Shown here: piece after piece, positions 17,885-27,769 of the stretch | How the letters are laid out: each line of letters opens with the position of its first letter | Position numbering within the stretch: the stretch's first letter is position 1 | Assembly (NCBI RefSeq): GCF_003337275.1 | Contig: NZ_QPJQ01000005.1 | Coordinates: forward strand, 1 to 64,000 | From: Marinomonas foliarum | GTDB taxonomy: Bacteria > Pseudomonadota > Gammaproteobacteria > Pseudomonadales > Marinomonadaceae | DNA length: 64,000 bases | Direction of reading: 5' to 3' | Program-made: the position numbers and the translations under genes | Notes under the pieces: model-generated | Seen by the model: the letters and a program-made list of their open reading frames with translations, nothing else | Database searches by the model: none | What the model was told of the DNA's origin: nothing

Positions 17885-18727
17885 TTAAGCTTTGGTGTAG
17901 AGGTTGGATGCTTGTCTGGCGCTTTCTTCTGCGCTGTTAATGTTGCCTTCAAGGGTTCTGTAGTGACCGACAAAGAGTAGACCTATTTTATTATCCCCTA
18001 ATACTATAGGTGTTAGCGTGTTGTTCTTTGCTCGCCAAATTCTTAAGCCAAACATCTGTTTTGGCATCGAGTTTTCTTCTGCTAACCGGCTTTGATTAAC
18101 ATGAGCATAGAGGGCTGATAGCTGGTCCGGCTCACCGTCTTGATCAATCAAGATGTGGTGATGTTTAATTTGTTGGTCCAAAAATTCTGGTGGGTATGGT
18201 GTTCTTAGGAGCGGTAGAGCGTTTTCTTTAGGGAGCGAATGAAAAAGTTCTAGTGTTTCCGGTGAGCCGTTATGTGGCGATAAAAGTAGAGTCATCTCTA
18301 CTGGAATTCCGTATGACGGTTTTACAGGTATGTGGAAAATGAGTTGCTTTGCGGGTGGCCGTCGATGAATCTCTGGCGCCATGTATCCCGCTGTCTTATT
18401 GTTTTTGTTCGCGTGTATTGGTGGCACTTGCAAGAATAAGCGCCATTCTTTTTTGTCTAAATCGAGCTCTTCTGGCGAGTGAACGTGAAACTTAGTTTCA
18501 AATATGTGGCTGAGTACGTGCTCAATAAGGTTGGCGAATATGCTGGTTGATGCTGTGAGGGGTTCTTTGCTTTGACTGTCTAAGTATATTTCTTTTACTT
18601 GGTGCGCGGCAGAGCTTAGGTCAACCGAGTCTTGGTTGCTGGTTATAGGGCGATATTTGACCCGAGAAATGATCTTTTTCTCGTTCGGTTGATTGGATGC
18701 TCGATTGAGCGCCTCTATAAACAGCAT
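17885..18727 (-). CDS. Uncharacterised protein, 280 residues
   Basis: I do not recognise this family. The gene is supported by a strong AAGGAG ribosome-binding site 8 nt before the ATG and by its isolation between hairpins. The product lacks a signal peptide and membrane helices, so it is probably cytoplasmic. It has a proline- and histidine-rich middle (about residues 100-190), a moderately conserved-looking beta-rich C-terminal half (MFGLRIWRAKNNTLTPIVLG, then GLLFVGHYRTLEG) and a serine-rich N terminus. It is the only non-core gene in the stretch from prfC to pnp and lies downstream of yhbY on the same strand. Confidence 0.65.
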   Translation of the reverse strand: MLFIEALNRASNQPNEKKIISRVKYRPITSNQDSVDLSSAAHQVKEIYLDSQSKEPLTASTSIFANLIEHVLSHIFETKFHVHSPEELDLDKKEWRLFLQVPPIHANKNNKTAGYMAPEIHRRPPAKQLIFHIPVKPSYGIPVEMTLLLSPHNGSPETLELFHSLPKENALPLLRTPYPPEFLDQQIKHHHILIDQDGEPDQLSALYAHVNQSRLAEENSMPKQMFGLRIWRAKNNTLTPIVLGDNKIGLLFVGHYRTLEGNINSAEESARQASNLYTKA

Positions 18728-18782
18728 AATACGACTCCTTGATTAGCTATCAAGAGTATCGGCCATATAGTTGAAGAGTTTA

Positions 18783-18818
18783 GAGATAGTCTGTTTTTTG
18801 TTCAAAAAAGACTATCTC
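18783..18818 (-). terminator. Long stem-loop behind yhbY
   Basis: GAGATAGTCT (18783-18792) and AGACTATCTC (18809-18818) pair perfectly; T6/A6 inside extend the stem past one bulged G, leaving a small loop. The base of the stem is not followed by a T-run on the minus strand, so it may stop transcription weakly or protect the yhbY mRNA. Confidence 0.5.
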
Positions 18819-18827
18819 ATGGTGTAT

Positions 18828-19130
18828 TTAGCGAAGAAGATTCGAAAGCTTTGGGTTTGGCTCTAAAGCTGCACGGTAAAAAAGCGCTACTTTGCCAATA
18901 GTTTGAACTGTTTCGCATTTCATTATTTTACTGATTTCTGCAATAAGAGCTGTACGAACTTCGCGATCGGCGATGCTAATACGTACTTTGATAAGCTCGT
19001 GATCTTCTAATGCGCGATCTACTTCAGTTAATACGGTTTCAGTTAAACCGTTGCCCGCAATCATAACCACAGGATTAAGTGCGTGGCCGATTAGGCGATA
19101 TTGCTTTTTTTGGGCGTTTGTAAGACTCAT
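18828..19130 (-). CDS. yhbY: Ribosome-assembly RNA-binding protein YhbY (CRM domain)
   Basis: A 100-residue single CRM-domain protein that associates with pre-50S particles. The family pattern is clear: LTNAQKKQYRLIGHALNPVV, then the GNGLTETVL loop and LIKVRI. It is divergent from rlmE and ftsH, the conserved gammaproteobacterial arrangement. The ATG has GAGAAAA upstream. Confidence 0.92.
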   Translation of the reverse strand: MSLTNAQKKQYRLIGHALNPVVMIAGNGLTETVLTEVDRALEDHELIKVRISIADREVRTALIAEISKIMKCETVQTIGKVALFYRAALEPNPKLSNLLR

Positions 19131-19164
19131 AGTTAAATTTTCTCATATTAGTTGACCCTCTTTA

Positions 19165-19194
19165 TTGGAGGCTTAAGAGGTTAAGCGATATTAT
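19165..19194 (+). promoter_or_regulatory. Possible promoter of rlmE-ftsH
   Basis: TTGGAG (19165-19170) and TATTAT (19189-19194) lie 18 bp apart, giving a start near 19201 and a leader of about 30 nt. Prediction by eye. Confidence 0.35.
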
Positions 19195-19229
19195 AGCGGA
19201 ATATTGACTAATTTAGGTATGATGAAAAC

Positions 19230-19850
19230 GTGGCAAGATCAAAAAGTAGTAATAATTGGATGAAGGAACATTTTGACGATCCATATGTCAAAAAGTCCCA
19301 ACAAGATGGTTATCGCTCTAGAGCGAGTTATAAGCTGATAGAGATTAACGATAAAGACAAGTTATTCAAACCCGCTATGCGAGTTGTTGATCTTGGTGCA
19401 GCTCCTGGTGGTTGGTCGCAAGTGGCCGCAAAGCTTGTTGGGGATCATGGAACGATTGTGGCTTCCGATATATTGGAAATGGCACCCTTGCCGGGCGTGC
19501 GTTTTGTTCAGGGGGATTTTACTGAGCAGGAAGTGTACGAAGCTATTTTATCTGAAATTGGAGATGAAAAAGCAGATCTTGTAATTTCAGATATGGCCCC
19601 CAATATGAGTGGTAACAGTTCTTCTGATCAGCCACAAGCTATGTATCTTGTAGAACTTGCTTTGGATATGGCGGCACAAGTGTTGCGTCCCGGTGGAAAT
19701 TTTCTGGTGAAAGTGTTTCAAGGTGAAGGGTTTGAAGAATACCTGAAAACCATGCGGGCTCAGTTTGGGTCAGTAGTAACACGTAAACCAGAGGCATCGC
19801 GAGCAAGAAGTCGTGAAGTTTACTTATTAGGAAGACAATATAAAGGTTAA
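19230..19850 (+). CDS. rlmE: 23S rRNA 2'-O-methyltransferase (U2552)
   Basis: A 206-residue SAM-dependent enzyme (RrmJ/FtsJ) that methylates U2552 in the ribosomal A loop. It has the SAM motif [13 protein letters not shown] and the K-D-K-E catalytic set in [24 protein letters not shown] and SREVYLLG. It starts at GTG; the N terminus aligns with E. coli RlmE ([17 protein letters not shown]). It sits immediately before ftsH, as in E. coli. Confidence 0.95.
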   Translation: MARSKSSNNWMKEHFDDPYVKKSQQDGYRSRASYKLIEINDKDKLFKPAMRVVDLGAAPGGWSQVAAKLVGDHGTIVASDILEMAPLPGVRFVQGDFTEQEVYEAILSEIGDEKADLVISDMAPNMSGNSSSDQPQAMYLVELALDMAAQVLRPGGNFLVKVFQGEGFEEYLKTMRAQFGSVVTRKPEASRARSREVYLLGRQYKG

Positions 19851-19910
19851 TGGGATATGTTCTGGTATGATTGCCAGATACATTTTAAATAACCGTTTAG
19901 AGGTGTGCTC

Positions 19911-21890
19911 TTGAACGATATGCTGAAAAATATACTGTTGTGGTTGGTAATAGCTGCTGTACTGCTAACTGTATTTAATAATTTTAATACGACATCTGAT
20001 ACGAATCGAATTTCATACTCTGAGTTTGTGAAAGAAGTTCAGGATGGGCGTGTTGCCAAAGTAATGGTTGATAACTCTACTATCAGTGGTACTCGAACAA
20101 GTGGCGATACCTTTGATACAGTGCGTCCAGCTGCAGCTGATCCAAAAATTATGGATGACTTGTTGAGAAACAATGTAATTGTTGAAGGGCGTATGCCTGA
20201 GCAGCAAAGCATTTGGACTCAATTGCTTGTTGCCAGTTTTCCTATTCTTCTTATTCTTGCCATTTTTATGTTCTTTATGCGCCAAATGCAAGGCGGTGGC
20301 GGCGGTAAAGGCGGTCCTATGTCTTTTGGTAAGTCCAAAGCGCGCCTTTTGCCTGAAGATCAGATTAAAACGACTTTCGCGGATGTGGCGGGTTGTGATG
20401 AAGCGAAAGAAGATACTGAAGAACTTGTCGATTTTTTAAGAGAGCCAAGTAAGTTTCAGCGTCTTGGTGGCAAAATTCCACGCGGTATTTTGATGTGTGG
20501 CCCTCCAGGTACTGGTAAAACTTTGCTGGCAAAAGCCATTGCCGGTGAAGCTAAGGTGCCATTTTTTACTATTTCAGGTTCTGATTTCGTTGAAATGTTT
20601 GTTGGTGTTGGTGCTTCTCGTGTTCGTGATATGTTCGAACAAGCTAAAAAGCACGCACCTTGCATTATCTTTATCGATGAAATTGATGCTGTAGGTCGTA
20701 ACCGTGGTTCCGGTATGGGTGGCGGTAATGATGAGCGTGAGCAGACATTGAACCAGCTGTTGGTTGAGATGGATGGTTTCGAAGGTAACGAAGGTATTAT
20801 TGTTATTGCTGCGACAAACCGTCCAGATGTATTGGATCCAGCTTTGCTTCGTCCTGGTCGTTTTGACCGTCAAGTGCAAGTAGGTTTGCCGGACATTCGT
20901 GGCCGTGAACAAATTCTAAAGGTGCATTTGCGTAAAGTGCCTTGCGATGATGATGTTGAACCAAAAAACATTGCTCGTGGTACGCCAGGTTTTTCTGGTG
21001 CAGATTTAGCTAACCTGATAAATGAAGCCGCATTATTTGCAGCCCGCTCTAATCGTCGATTAGTGAATATGGAGTTGCTTGAGTTAGCCAAAGATAAAAT
21101 CCTCATGGGTGCTGAACGTAAGACCATGGTGATGAGTGATAAAGAAAAACTAAACACGGCATACCATGAAGCAGGTCATACAATTATTGGTTACTTGATG
21201 CCTGAACATGATCCTGTTTATAAAGTGTCTATTATTCCTCGTGGTCGCGCTTTAGGTGTCACCATGTATCTTCCTGAGGAAGATAAGTACAGCATTAGTA
21301 AGCGTGGTCTTGAAAGTCAGGTTTGTAGTTTGTATGGCGGTCGTATTGCTGAAGAAATGATCCATGGTTTTGATGGTGTTTCTACTGGTGCTTCAAATGA
21401 TATTGAGCGTGCTACGAGTATTGCTCGTAACATGGTTACTAAATGGGGCTTGTCTGAAAAACTAGGACCATTTGCGTACGAAGAAGATGACAACAGCGGC
21501 AGCTTTATTACTGGGCCTACAGGCAGTAAGTCGAACTACTTCTCGCCTGAAACTGGTAAGATTATTGATGCTGAGGTTCAGGATATTATTAGTCGTTGCT
21601 ATGAAAAAGCGAACACTATATTGGTTGATAATCGCTCTAAACTGGATGTTATGGCGGAAGCCTTGATGCAGTATGAAACGATTGATGCGAAGCAAATTAA
21701 AGAAATTATGGACGGAAAAAAACCGTCTGCGCCTGAGGGGTGGTCTGACCCTGGAGTCAAAACTCCAAAAACAGAAGGCGCTGATCAAGTAGATGATACT
21801 GAGGTTGCTACTTCATCTGATGATGTGAAAGCTGATGATAATGCTGATGCGGCTTCTGGTCAGGTATCACCTAAATCTACAGGTGAGTGA
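19911..21890 (+). CDS. ftsH: ATP-dependent zinc metalloprotease FtsH
   Basis: A membrane-anchored AAA+ protease of about 659 residues that degrades misfolded membrane proteins and regulators such as LpxC. Two N-terminal membrane helices (about residues 5-25 and 100-122) flank a small periplasmic domain. Then come Walker A GPPGTGKT, Walker [12 protein letters not shown], the second region of homology and the zinc site HEAGH. The TTG at 19911 is preferred because AGAGGT lies 6 nt upstream and the resulting start MNDMLKN matches relatives; GTG 19905 and ATG 19920 are alternatives. The last 50 residues are acidic and variable. Confidence 0.97.
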   Translation: MNDMLKNILLWLVIAAVLLTVFNNFNTTSDTNRISYSEFVKEVQDGRVAKVMVDNSTISGTRTSGDTFDTVRPAAADPKIMDDLLRNNVIVEGRMPEQQSIWTQLLVASFPILLILAIFMFFMRQMQGGGGGKGGPMSFGKSKARLLPEDQIKTTFADVAGCDEAKEDTEELVDFLREPSKFQRLGGKIPRGILMCGPPGTGKTLLAKAIAGEAKVPFFTISGSDFVEMFVGVGASRVRDMFEQAKKHAPCIIFIDEIDAVGRNRGSGMGGGNDEREQTLNQLLVEMDGFEGNEGIIVIAATNRPDVLDPALLRPGRFDRQVQVGLPDIRGREQILKVHLRKVPCDDDVEPKNIARGTPGFSGADLANLINEAALFAARSNRRLVNMELLELAKDKILMGAERKTMVMSDKEKLNTAYHEAGHTIIGYLMPEHDPVYKVSIIPRGRALGVTMYLPEEDKYSISKRGLESQVCSLYGGRIAEEMIHGFDGVSTGASNDIERATSIARNMVTKWGLSEKLGPFAYEEDDNSGSFITGPTGSKSNYFSPETGKIIDAEVQDIISRCYEKANTILVDNRSKLDVMAEALMQYETIDAKQIKEIMDGKKPSAPEGWSDPGVKTPKTEGADQVDDTEVATSSDDVKADDNADAASGQVSPKSTGE

Positions 21891-21922
21891 TTTCGAATAG
21901 TATTCTTTGATATGGTTTTTTC

Positions 21923-22756
21923 ATGTCTTTAATGTCATTTGGGGATAAGTCGTTAGACTTATCCCTTCCTCATGTTATGGGGATATTAAATATCACCCCA
22001 GATTCTTTTTCTGATGGTGGCGCATTCAATTCATTGGAAGCGGCATTGCGTCAGTCTGAATTAATGATTCAAGAAGGCGCTAGCATTATTGATGTTGGTG
22101 GCGAATCTACGCGTCCGGGTGCTAAGGCTGTATCGACTCAGCAAGAGATGGATCGAGTTTTGCCCATTGTCGAAGCGATCAAAAAGCGTTTTGATATCAT
22201 TGTGTCCGTTGATACTAGTACTCCTGATGTTATTCGAAGTGCTTCTGCTGTTGGTATGGGGCTGATTAATGATGTTAGGGCTCTGGAGCGAGAAGGGGCT
22301 TTGCAGGCATCTGCTGAAACTGATTTGCCCATATGTTTAATGCATATGAAAGGTGTGCCCGAAACGATGCAAGAGCAACCAGATTATGCCTCCGTAGTGG
22401 ATGATGTGGTGGGCTATTTGATGTCGAGGGTTGCTGCGTGTGAGTTAGCTGGAATTGATCGTTCTCGACTTATTCTAGATCCAGGTATTGGGTTTGGAAA
22501 GACACTTTCGCATAATCTATCTCTGTTGAATCATACCGATACCTTAAGGTCATTAGGCTTTGAGGTGTTGATGGGCCTTTCTAGGAAGACCATGATAGGT
22601 GATGTTCTGGGGAACCCGGTTGAAGAGCGACTTTATGGCACCATGGGAGCAAATGCTTCAGCTTACCTTAAAGGTGCACGTATATTTAGAGTTCATGATG
22701 TTAGGCCGCATGTAGAAATGTTGGCGTTGATGTCTCGTATTGAGGGAGCGGTTTGA
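21923..22756 (+). CDS. folP: Dihydropteroate synthase
   Basis: A 277-residue TIM-barrel enzyme that joins p-aminobenzoate to 6-hydroxymethyl-dihydropterin diphosphate in folate synthesis. Signatures are [25 protein letters not shown] and the DPGIGFGKT segment. Its stop codon overlaps the glmM start (TGATG), so the genes are coupled. The order ftsH-folP-glmM is the conserved one. Confidence 0.96.
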   Translation: MSLMSFGDKSLDLSLPHVMGILNITPDSFSDGGAFNSLEAALRQSELMIQEGASIIDVGGESTRPGAKAVSTQQEMDRVLPIVEAIKKRFDIIVSVDTSTPDVIRSASAVGMGLINDVRALEREGALQASAETDLPICLMHMKGVPETMQEQPDYASVVDDVVGYLMSRVAACELAGIDRSRLILDPGIGFGKTLSHNLSLLNHTDTLRSLGFEVLMGLSRKTMIGDVLGNPVEERLYGTMGANASAYLKGARIFRVHDVRPHVEMLALMSRIEGAV

Positions 22757-24102
22757 TGCGTAAGTATTTTGGTACAGATGGAATTCGAGGGAAGGTTGGT
22801 ACAGCGCCTATAACACCAGAGTTTATGTTGAAGTTGGGTTGGGCTGCAGGTCAGGTTTTTAAAGAGCACGATAAAAAAATTCTGATCGGCAAGGATACTC
22901 GTATTTCTGGTTATATGTTTGAGTCCGCGCTTGAGTCTGGGATTGTGGCTGCTGGAGCAGATGTGCGTCTGGTTGGACCAATGCCAACACCTGCAATTGC
23001 CTATTTGACGCGAACGTTTCGTGCCAGTGCAGGTATCGTTATTAGTGCCTCTCATAATCCTTATACAGATAATGGAATTAAGTTTTTTTCTGCGGAAGGC
23101 GGCAAGATTTCTGACGAAATCGAAGAGCGTATAGAGTATTTCCTAGAGCAGCCGATGGAGGTTGTTGAATCTAGTCTAATCGGTCGAGCTAAGCGTATTG
23201 ATGACGCTGCGGGTCGTTATATTGAGTATTGTAAAGGCACCTTTCCTATTGGGCTGCAGCTTAGTGGCTTAAAAATCGTTGTCGATTGTGCTGACGGCGC
23301 AACTTATCATGTTGCTCCCCGGGTTTTTTCTGAATTGGGTGCTGACGTTATTCCAATTGGTATTAACCCTGATGGGTTAAATATTAATGAATTCTGTGGT
23401 GCAACTAAGCCTGAGTTATTGCGTAAGAATGTTTTAGCTGAAGAGGCGGATTTAGGTATTGCTCTGGATGGTGATGGTGACCGTTTGATACTGGTGGACC
23501 GCCATGGTGTGGTGCGTGATGGGGATGATATCTTGTATATTATCGCTAATCATCTGATGCGTACCGGTCGATTCAGTGGTGGTGTTGTAGGTACTTTAAT
23601 GAGTAACTTCGGCCTGGAGTTGGCATTTTCTGAAACAGGTATTGGCTTTAGTCGAGCAGCTGTTGGTGATCGTTATGTGAACGAAAAACTAATGCAGCAT
23701 GGTTGGGTGTTAGGTGGTGAACCTTCTGGCCATATTGTATGTCGCTCTATCACTACAACTGGTGACGGTATTATTGCGGCCTTGCAGGTTCTTCGTGCAA
23801 TGGTTGAAGAGGATAAGGCGCTTGATGAATTGCTCGTGGGCTTGGTTAAATTTCCTCAAAAGCTAAAAAATATTCGTGTCGCTAAGCGTTTTATTCCAAA
23901 TGAAGAGCCAGCTTTGCAAAAAGCTATCGCGGTTGCTAATGAACGTTTGAATGGCCTTGGTCGAGTATTACTAAGGGCTTCTGGTACAGAGCCTTTGATT
24001 CGAGTCATGGTAGAAGGGCGAGATGATGAAACGGTTGATGAGTTAGTTGAATATCTTGTTGACGAAGTGAATGCGGTTGTTGAGTCAAAAAGCAGAGTGT
24101 AA
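22756..24102 (+). CDS. glmM: Phosphoglucosamine mutase
   Basis: A 448-residue enzyme that converts glucosamine-6-phosphate to glucosamine-1-phosphate for peptidoglycan and LPS precursors. It starts [13 protein letters not shown]; the catalytic phosphoserine is in [13 protein letters not shown] (about residue 101), the metal-binding loop is DGDGDR and the phosphate loop is [11 protein letters not shown]. The ATG overlaps the folP stop. Confidence 0.97.
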   Translation: MRKYFGTDGIRGKVGTAPITPEFMLKLGWAAGQVFKEHDKKILIGKDTRISGYMFESALESGIVAAGADVRLVGPMPTPAIAYLTRTFRASAGIVISASHNPYTDNGIKFFSAEGGKISDEIEERIEYFLEQPMEVVESSLIGRAKRIDDAAGRYIEYCKGTFPIGLQLSGLKIVVDCADGATYHVAPRVFSELGADVIPIGINPDGLNINEFCGATKPELLRKNVLAEEADLGIALDGDGDRLILVDRHGVVRDGDDILYIIANHLMRTGRFSGGVVGTLMSNFGLELAFSETGIGFSRAAVGDRYVNEKLMQHGWVLGGEPSGHIVCRSITTTGDGIIAALQVLRAMVEEDKALDELLVGLVKFPQKLKNIRVAKRFIPNEEPALQKAIAVANERLNGLGRVLLRASGTEPLIRVMVEGRDDETVDELVEYLVDEVNAVVESKSRV

Positions 24103-24142
24103 AGTGATTTTTAAATTGAAAAAATAAATACTTGAAACCAAA

Positions 24143-24166
24143 GCGCCCATTCCATAGAATGGGCGC
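24143..24166 (+). promoter_or_regulatory. Stem-loop between glmM and tpiA
   Basis: GCGCCCATTC and GAATGGGCGC form a perfect 10-bp stem around CATA. No T-run follows (CTCGAATTTA), so it is not a standard terminator. It lies 22 bp before the tpiA start and may protect or process the glmM transcript. Confidence 0.5.
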
Positions 24167-24187
24167 CTCGAATTTAGGGGTTAGAAT

Positions 24188-24937
24188 ATGATTCGTCAAA
24201 AGATAGTCGCTGGTAACTGGAAAATGAATGGCTCTAAAGAGAGCGTTTCTTCACTTGTTAATGGCTTACTTGAGATGGAGAATTCTGGCTCTGAAGTAGT
24301 TATTGCTCCTTCATTTCCTTATTTATCTCAGGTTGACGGTCTTATTTCTGGAAGCCGTATTGTTTTGGCTGCTCAGAACGCGAGTCAAGAGGTAAAAGGC
24401 GCTTTTACTGGTGAAGTTTCGGCTTCTATGTTGAGTGACTTTGGAGTTAAGTACGTTTTGGTTGGGCATTCAGAGCGTCGTTCTCTTTATGGGGAGTCTG
24501 ATGAATTGGTTGCTGCCAAAGTAAAAACGATCTTTGAATTTGGTCTGACTCCAATGTTGTGTATCGGCGAAACATTAGCTGAACGAGAGTCTGGCAAAAC
24601 ACTTGAAGTTTGTGAGCGTCAAATTCAAGCGGTTATTGATCTTGTTGGAATTTCTGCATTTGAGCAATTAGTTGTTGCTTATGAGCCAGTTTGGGCTATA
24701 GGAACAGGTCTATCAGCAAGTGCAGAGCAAGCTCAAGAAGTTCATCAGTCAATTAGAGCCTTTTTGGCTAAGTTGTCAGAGTCTGTTGCTGAAAAAGTTC
24801 AGATTTTGTATGGCGGAAGTGTTAAAGCATCAACCAGCTCGGCTTTGTTTCAAATGCCTGATGTAGATGGTGCTCTTGTCGGTGGTGCATCACTTGATGC
24901 AAAAGAATTTATCGCGATTGTAAAAACAGCAGGTTAA
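24188..24937 (+). CDS. tpiA: Triosephosphate isomerase
   Basis: A 249-residue glycolytic enzyme interconverting dihydroxyacetone phosphate and glyceraldehyde-3-phosphate. Active-site residues are visible: Lys in GNWKMNG, His in VGHSERR and Glu in AYEPVWAIGTG, with the phosphate-binding YGGSVK at the end. Placement between glmM and secG is the Pseudomonas-type order, not the E. coli one. Confidence 0.97.
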   Translation: MIRQKIVAGNWKMNGSKESVSSLVNGLLEMENSGSEVVIAPSFPYLSQVDGLISGSRIVLAAQNASQEVKGAFTGEVSASMLSDFGVKYVLVGHSERRSLYGESDELVAAKVKTIFEFGLTPMLCIGETLAERESGKTLEVCERQIQAVIDLVGISAFEQLVVAYEPVWAIGTGLSASAEQAQEVHQSIRAFLAKLSESVAEKVQILYGGSVKASTSSALFQMPDVDGALVGGASLDAKEFIAIVKTAG

Positions 24938-24940
24938 TAG

Positions 24941-25294
24941 ATGGAAGCACTTATTTTGGTTTTGCATGTACTAGCGGCGATATTGATTATCGCGTTGGTT
25001 TTGTTGCAGCAAGGCAAAGGTGCGGATGCCGGTGCCTCTTTTGGTGGCGGAGCATCCCAAACAGTATTTGGTAGTCAAGGTGGTGGTAGTTTCTTCGGAA
25101 AAATGACTGCAGTGTTTGCCTTGGTATTCTTTTTGACTAGCTTTGGCTTGGCGTTCTTTGCCAGTGAGCAGGCGAAAAGTGTTTCTGGTGCGCTTGATTT
25201 CGTTCCTTCAGCTCCTCAAGTTGAAGAAACAGTGGGTTTACCAGAGCTAGGTGAAAAGAATAAAACAAGTTCCGATCTTCCAGTTACTGAATAA
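24941..25294 (+). CDS. secG: Protein-export membrane protein SecG
   Basis: A 117-residue accessory subunit of the SecYEG translocon. It has two membrane helices (about residues 3-23 and 52-74) separated by the conserved Gly-rich loop with GASFGGGASQTVFGSQGG, and an acidic variable tail. It starts 3 bp after tpiA and is followed by a tRNA-Leu gene. Confidence 0.95.
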   Translation: MEALILVLHVLAAILIIALVLLQQGKGADAGASFGGGASQTVFGSQGGGSFFGKMTAVFALVFFLTSFGLAFFASEQAKSVSGALDFVPSAPQVEETVGLPELGEKNKTSSDLPVTE

Positions 25295-25347
25295 TAATTA
25301 TATTTAGTTTCTGAAAGGTTTGAGTTGAAGCGTTAAGAGAGAGTTTT

Positions 25348-25433
25348 GCGGATGTGGCGGAATTGGTAGACGCGCCACCTTGAGGGGGTGGTGAGCTATG
25401 CTCGTGGGGGTTCGAGTCCCCCCATCCGCACCA
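25348..25433 (+). tRNA. leuU: tRNA-Leu (anticodon GAG)
   Basis: An 86-nt class II tRNA. Acceptor arms GCGGATG and CATCCGC match perfectly, then discriminator A and an encoded CCA. The anticodon arm is CCACC-TTGAGGG-GGTGG, giving GAG. The variable arm (GAGCTATGCTC) and the T arm (GGGGG-TTCGAGT-CCCCC) are intact. The position after secG matches leuU of E. coli. Confidence 0.97.
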
Positions 25434-25645
25434 ATATTGAATTGATGTCGTGTTTTGTGTATGATGTCGGAATATTGATGCAGAGTAATCTGGTTTGTTG
25501 GAAGTGTTATGTTTTTCTTTCGCTTTCTTACGGTTTTCCTATTTTAGGTATCCGCACCAGTTTGTTCTTAGAGTATTTAGTGTCAGGATTGACAACCTTC
25601 TTTCTGAAGGCTGCTCTCTCAATTAGTTTTGATGAGAGTGCTAAG

Positions 25646-25666
25646 AACCCCTATATGGGGTTTTTT
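25646..25666 (+). terminator. Intrinsic terminator behind tRNA-Leu
   Basis: AACCCC and GGGGTT pair around TATAT, followed by TTTT. Confidence 0.75.
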
Positions 25667-25703
25667 GTTATCTGTACTGCTGCACTAAGTTTTTAATGTA
25701 AAT

Positions 25704-25724
25704 GGGCCTTGAGCCCGTTTTTTG
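25704..25724 (+). terminator. Terminator-like hairpin in the rimP leader
   Basis: GGGC and GCCC pair around CTTGA, followed by GTTTTTTG. It lies 40 bp before rimP and may act as an attenuator of the rimP-nusA-infB operon. Confidence 0.6.
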
Positions 25725-25762
25725 TTTCTGCGTTTTACAAAATTGGTTTTCGGAGAAAACGA

Positions 25763-26224
25763 TTGTCAGCAAAATATACGATTTTAGAAGAACTTATTCG
25801 ACCAGTCGTTGAAGGTTTAGGGTTTGAGTTTTGGGGGATGGAGTATTTATCATTAGGTAAAGACTCTGTGCTTCGTATTTTTATTGAGACGGATGAAGAG
25901 AAAGGAATTGATGTCGAAGATTGCGCTCGTGTCAGCCGTCAGGTTAGTTCTATTCTAGATGTTGAAGACCCAATTACTGGGGAATATAACCTAGAAGTAT
26001 CGTCACCAGGTTTAGATCGGCCTTTATTCAGTTTGGCTCAATATCAGGCTTATATCGGTTCTATTGTTTCTTTACGTTTACGTGTGCCTTTCGATGGCCG
26101 TCGTAAATTTAAGGGGCAACTAATGGGGATCGAAAGCGAAGATATTGTTATTCGTGTAGATCAAGAAGAATACTTATTGCCTATTGATTTGATCGATAAG
26201 GCAAATGTTGTTCCACAATTTTAA
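25763..26224 (+). CDS. rimP: Ribosome maturation factor RimP
   Basis: A 153-residue 30S assembly factor. Conserved features include LIRPVVEGLGFEFWGMEY at the start and YNLEVSSPGLDRPL in the middle, followed by the C-terminal SH3-like domain. The TTG at 25763 is chosen because GGAG lies 7 nt upstream and the length then fits the family (about 150); the frame is open upstream but overlaps the terminator. It is the first gene of the nusA-infB operon. Confidence 0.93.
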   Translation: MSAKYTILEELIRPVVEGLGFEFWGMEYLSLGKDSVLRIFIETDEEKGIDVEDCARVSRQVSSILDVEDPITGEYNLEVSSPGLDRPLFSLAQYQAYIGSIVSLRLRVPFDGRRKFKGQLMGIESEDIVIRVDQEEYLLPIDLIDKANVVPQF

Positions 26225-26252
26225 CAATTAACCTTGAAGAGAGGCTAAAAGG

Positions 26253-27743
26253 ATGAGCAAAGAAATTCTTTTGGTAGTAGAAGCCGTTTCCAACGAGAAA
26301 GATGTTCCGAAACAAGTTATTTTCGAAGCCGTTGAAATTGCTTTAGCTAGTGCTGCCAAACGCCGTTTTGAAGAAGACGCATTGATTCGTGTATCTATTG
26401 ATCAACGTTCGGGCGATTACATAACTTACCGTCAATGGAACATTGTTGCGGATGAAGATTATTCTAATCCTGCTTTCGAATTAACAATTGATGATTCTGA
26501 AGAGCAAAATCTTGGCGTCGCTATTGGTGAGATTTACGAAGAAGAAGTTGAATCTGAAGTTTTTGGGCGTATTGCTGCACAAACAGCAAAGCAGGTTATT
26601 GTACAAAAAGTCCGTGAAGCTGAACGCGCAAAAATGGTTGCTTTGTACTCTGAGAAAGTGGGTAAACTTGTCCATGGTCAAGTGAAGAAAGTAACTCGAG
26701 ATAGCTTGATTATTGATCTTGGTGAGAATGCAGAAGCATCATTGCCAAAAGATCAGTTGATCTCACGTGAAAGCTTCAGAATGAATGATCGAATTCGTGC
26801 TTTGTTGCTTGAGATTCGTGAAGACAGTCGTGGTGCACAGCTGATTTTATCTCGTAACGCACCTGCGTTTATGATTGAGCTGTTCCGCCTTGAAGTGCCA
26901 GAAATTTCAGAAGAAGTTATTGAAATTCGTAGCGCATCACGTGATCCAGGTTTGAGAGCTAAAATAGCGGTTAAGACGAATGACCGTCGTATTGACCCTA
27001 TTGGTGCTTGCGTTGGTATGCGTGGCGCTCGAGTTCAGGCTGTTTCTAACGAAATGAATGGTGAGCGTGTTGATATCGTTCTTTGGGATGATAACCCAGC
27101 GCAATTGGTTATCAATGCTATGGCGCCAGCTGAAGTTGATTCTATTGTGATTGATGAAGATGCTCATTCTATGGATGTCGCAGTTAAGAGTGATAATTTA
27201 GCTCAGGCGATTGGCCGTAATGGGCAAAACGTTCGATTAGCCTCCGCTCTAACGGGATGGTCTTTGAATGTTATGACCAGTGAAGATGCTGAAGCGAAAC
27301 AGCAAGAAGAATCGCAAAAGCTAATTGATATCTTTGTTACAGGGTTAGATATCGATGATGATTTAGCGATTCAGATGGTCGATGAGGGATTCACTTCTTT
27401 AGAAGAAGTGGCGTATATCCCAATGGAAGAAATGTTAGATATTGACGGATTTGATGAAGATTTAGTGAATGAACTTCGTTCACGAGCAAAAGAAGCTCTT
27501 TTGAATCAAGCACTTCAAGCAGAAGAACAATTAGATGATGCCAAACCTGCTGCTGACTTATTAGCAATGGATGGAATGGATAATCACCTTGCGTTGGTAC
27601 TTGCCTCTATTGGGGTAATTTCAATGGAAGATTTGGCTGAACAATCAGTTGATGAATTGCTTGATGTTGAAGGTATGACAGAAGAGCGTGCAGCGAGTCT
27701 TATTTTGACAGCTCGTGCGCCTTGGTTTGCTGAATCTGAATAA
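26253..27743 (+). CDS. nusA: Transcription termination/antitermination protein NusA
   Basis: A 496-residue RNA polymerase-binding factor, essentially E. coli length (495). In order: the N-terminal RNAP-binding domain, S1 domain (about 135-200: [20 protein letters not shown]), two KH domains ([14 protein letters not shown] and [13 protein letters not shown]) and two acidic C-terminal helix-hairpin-helix repeats. It lies 28 bp after rimP and has the usual order with infB. Confidence 0.97.
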   Translation: MSKEILLVVEAVSNEKDVPKQVIFEAVEIALASAAKRRFEEDALIRVSIDQRSGDYITYRQWNIVADEDYSNPAFELTIDDSEEQNLGVAIGEIYEEEVESEVFGRIAAQTAKQVIVQKVREAERAKMVALYSEKVGKLVHGQVKKVTRDSLIIDLGENAEASLPKDQLISRESFRMNDRIRALLLEIREDSRGAQLILSRNAPAFMIELFRLEVPEISEEVIEIRSASRDPGLRAKIAVKTNDRRIDPIGACVGMRGARVQAVSNEMNGERVDIVLWDDNPAQLVINAMAPAEVDSIVIDEDAHSMDVAVKSDNLAQAIGRNGQNVRLASALTGWSLNVMTSEDAEAKQQEESQKLIDIFVTGLDIDDDLAIQMVDEGFTSLEEVAYIPMEEMLDIDGFDEDLVNELRSRAKEALLNQALQAEEQLDDAKPAADLLAMDGMDNHLALVLASIGVISMEDLAEQSVDELLDVEGMTEERAASLILTARAPWFAESE

Positions 27744-27769
27744 AATCTGAGTACATAAGGGGGAACTTA

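Larger units (their letters stand above)
25434..25762. other. tRNA-Leu to rimP intergenic region with a tRNA 3'-end repeat
   Basis: Relatives often have tRNA-fMet here; none was found. ATCCGCACCA from the 3' end of the tRNA-Leu recurs exactly at 25550-25559, 126 bp downstream. A CCTTC/GAAGG hairpin (25596-25610) and two terminators follow. Open frames across this stretch look accidental. Confidence 0.6.

Noticed and set aside
25434..25545. Hidden tRNA-fMet before rimP
   Set aside because: No acceptor, anticodon CAT arm or T-arm consensus could be aligned.
25388..25696. 102-codon open frame after the tRNA-Leu
   Set aside because: It begins inside the tRNA, runs through a terminator and has no ribosome-binding site or recognisable sequence.
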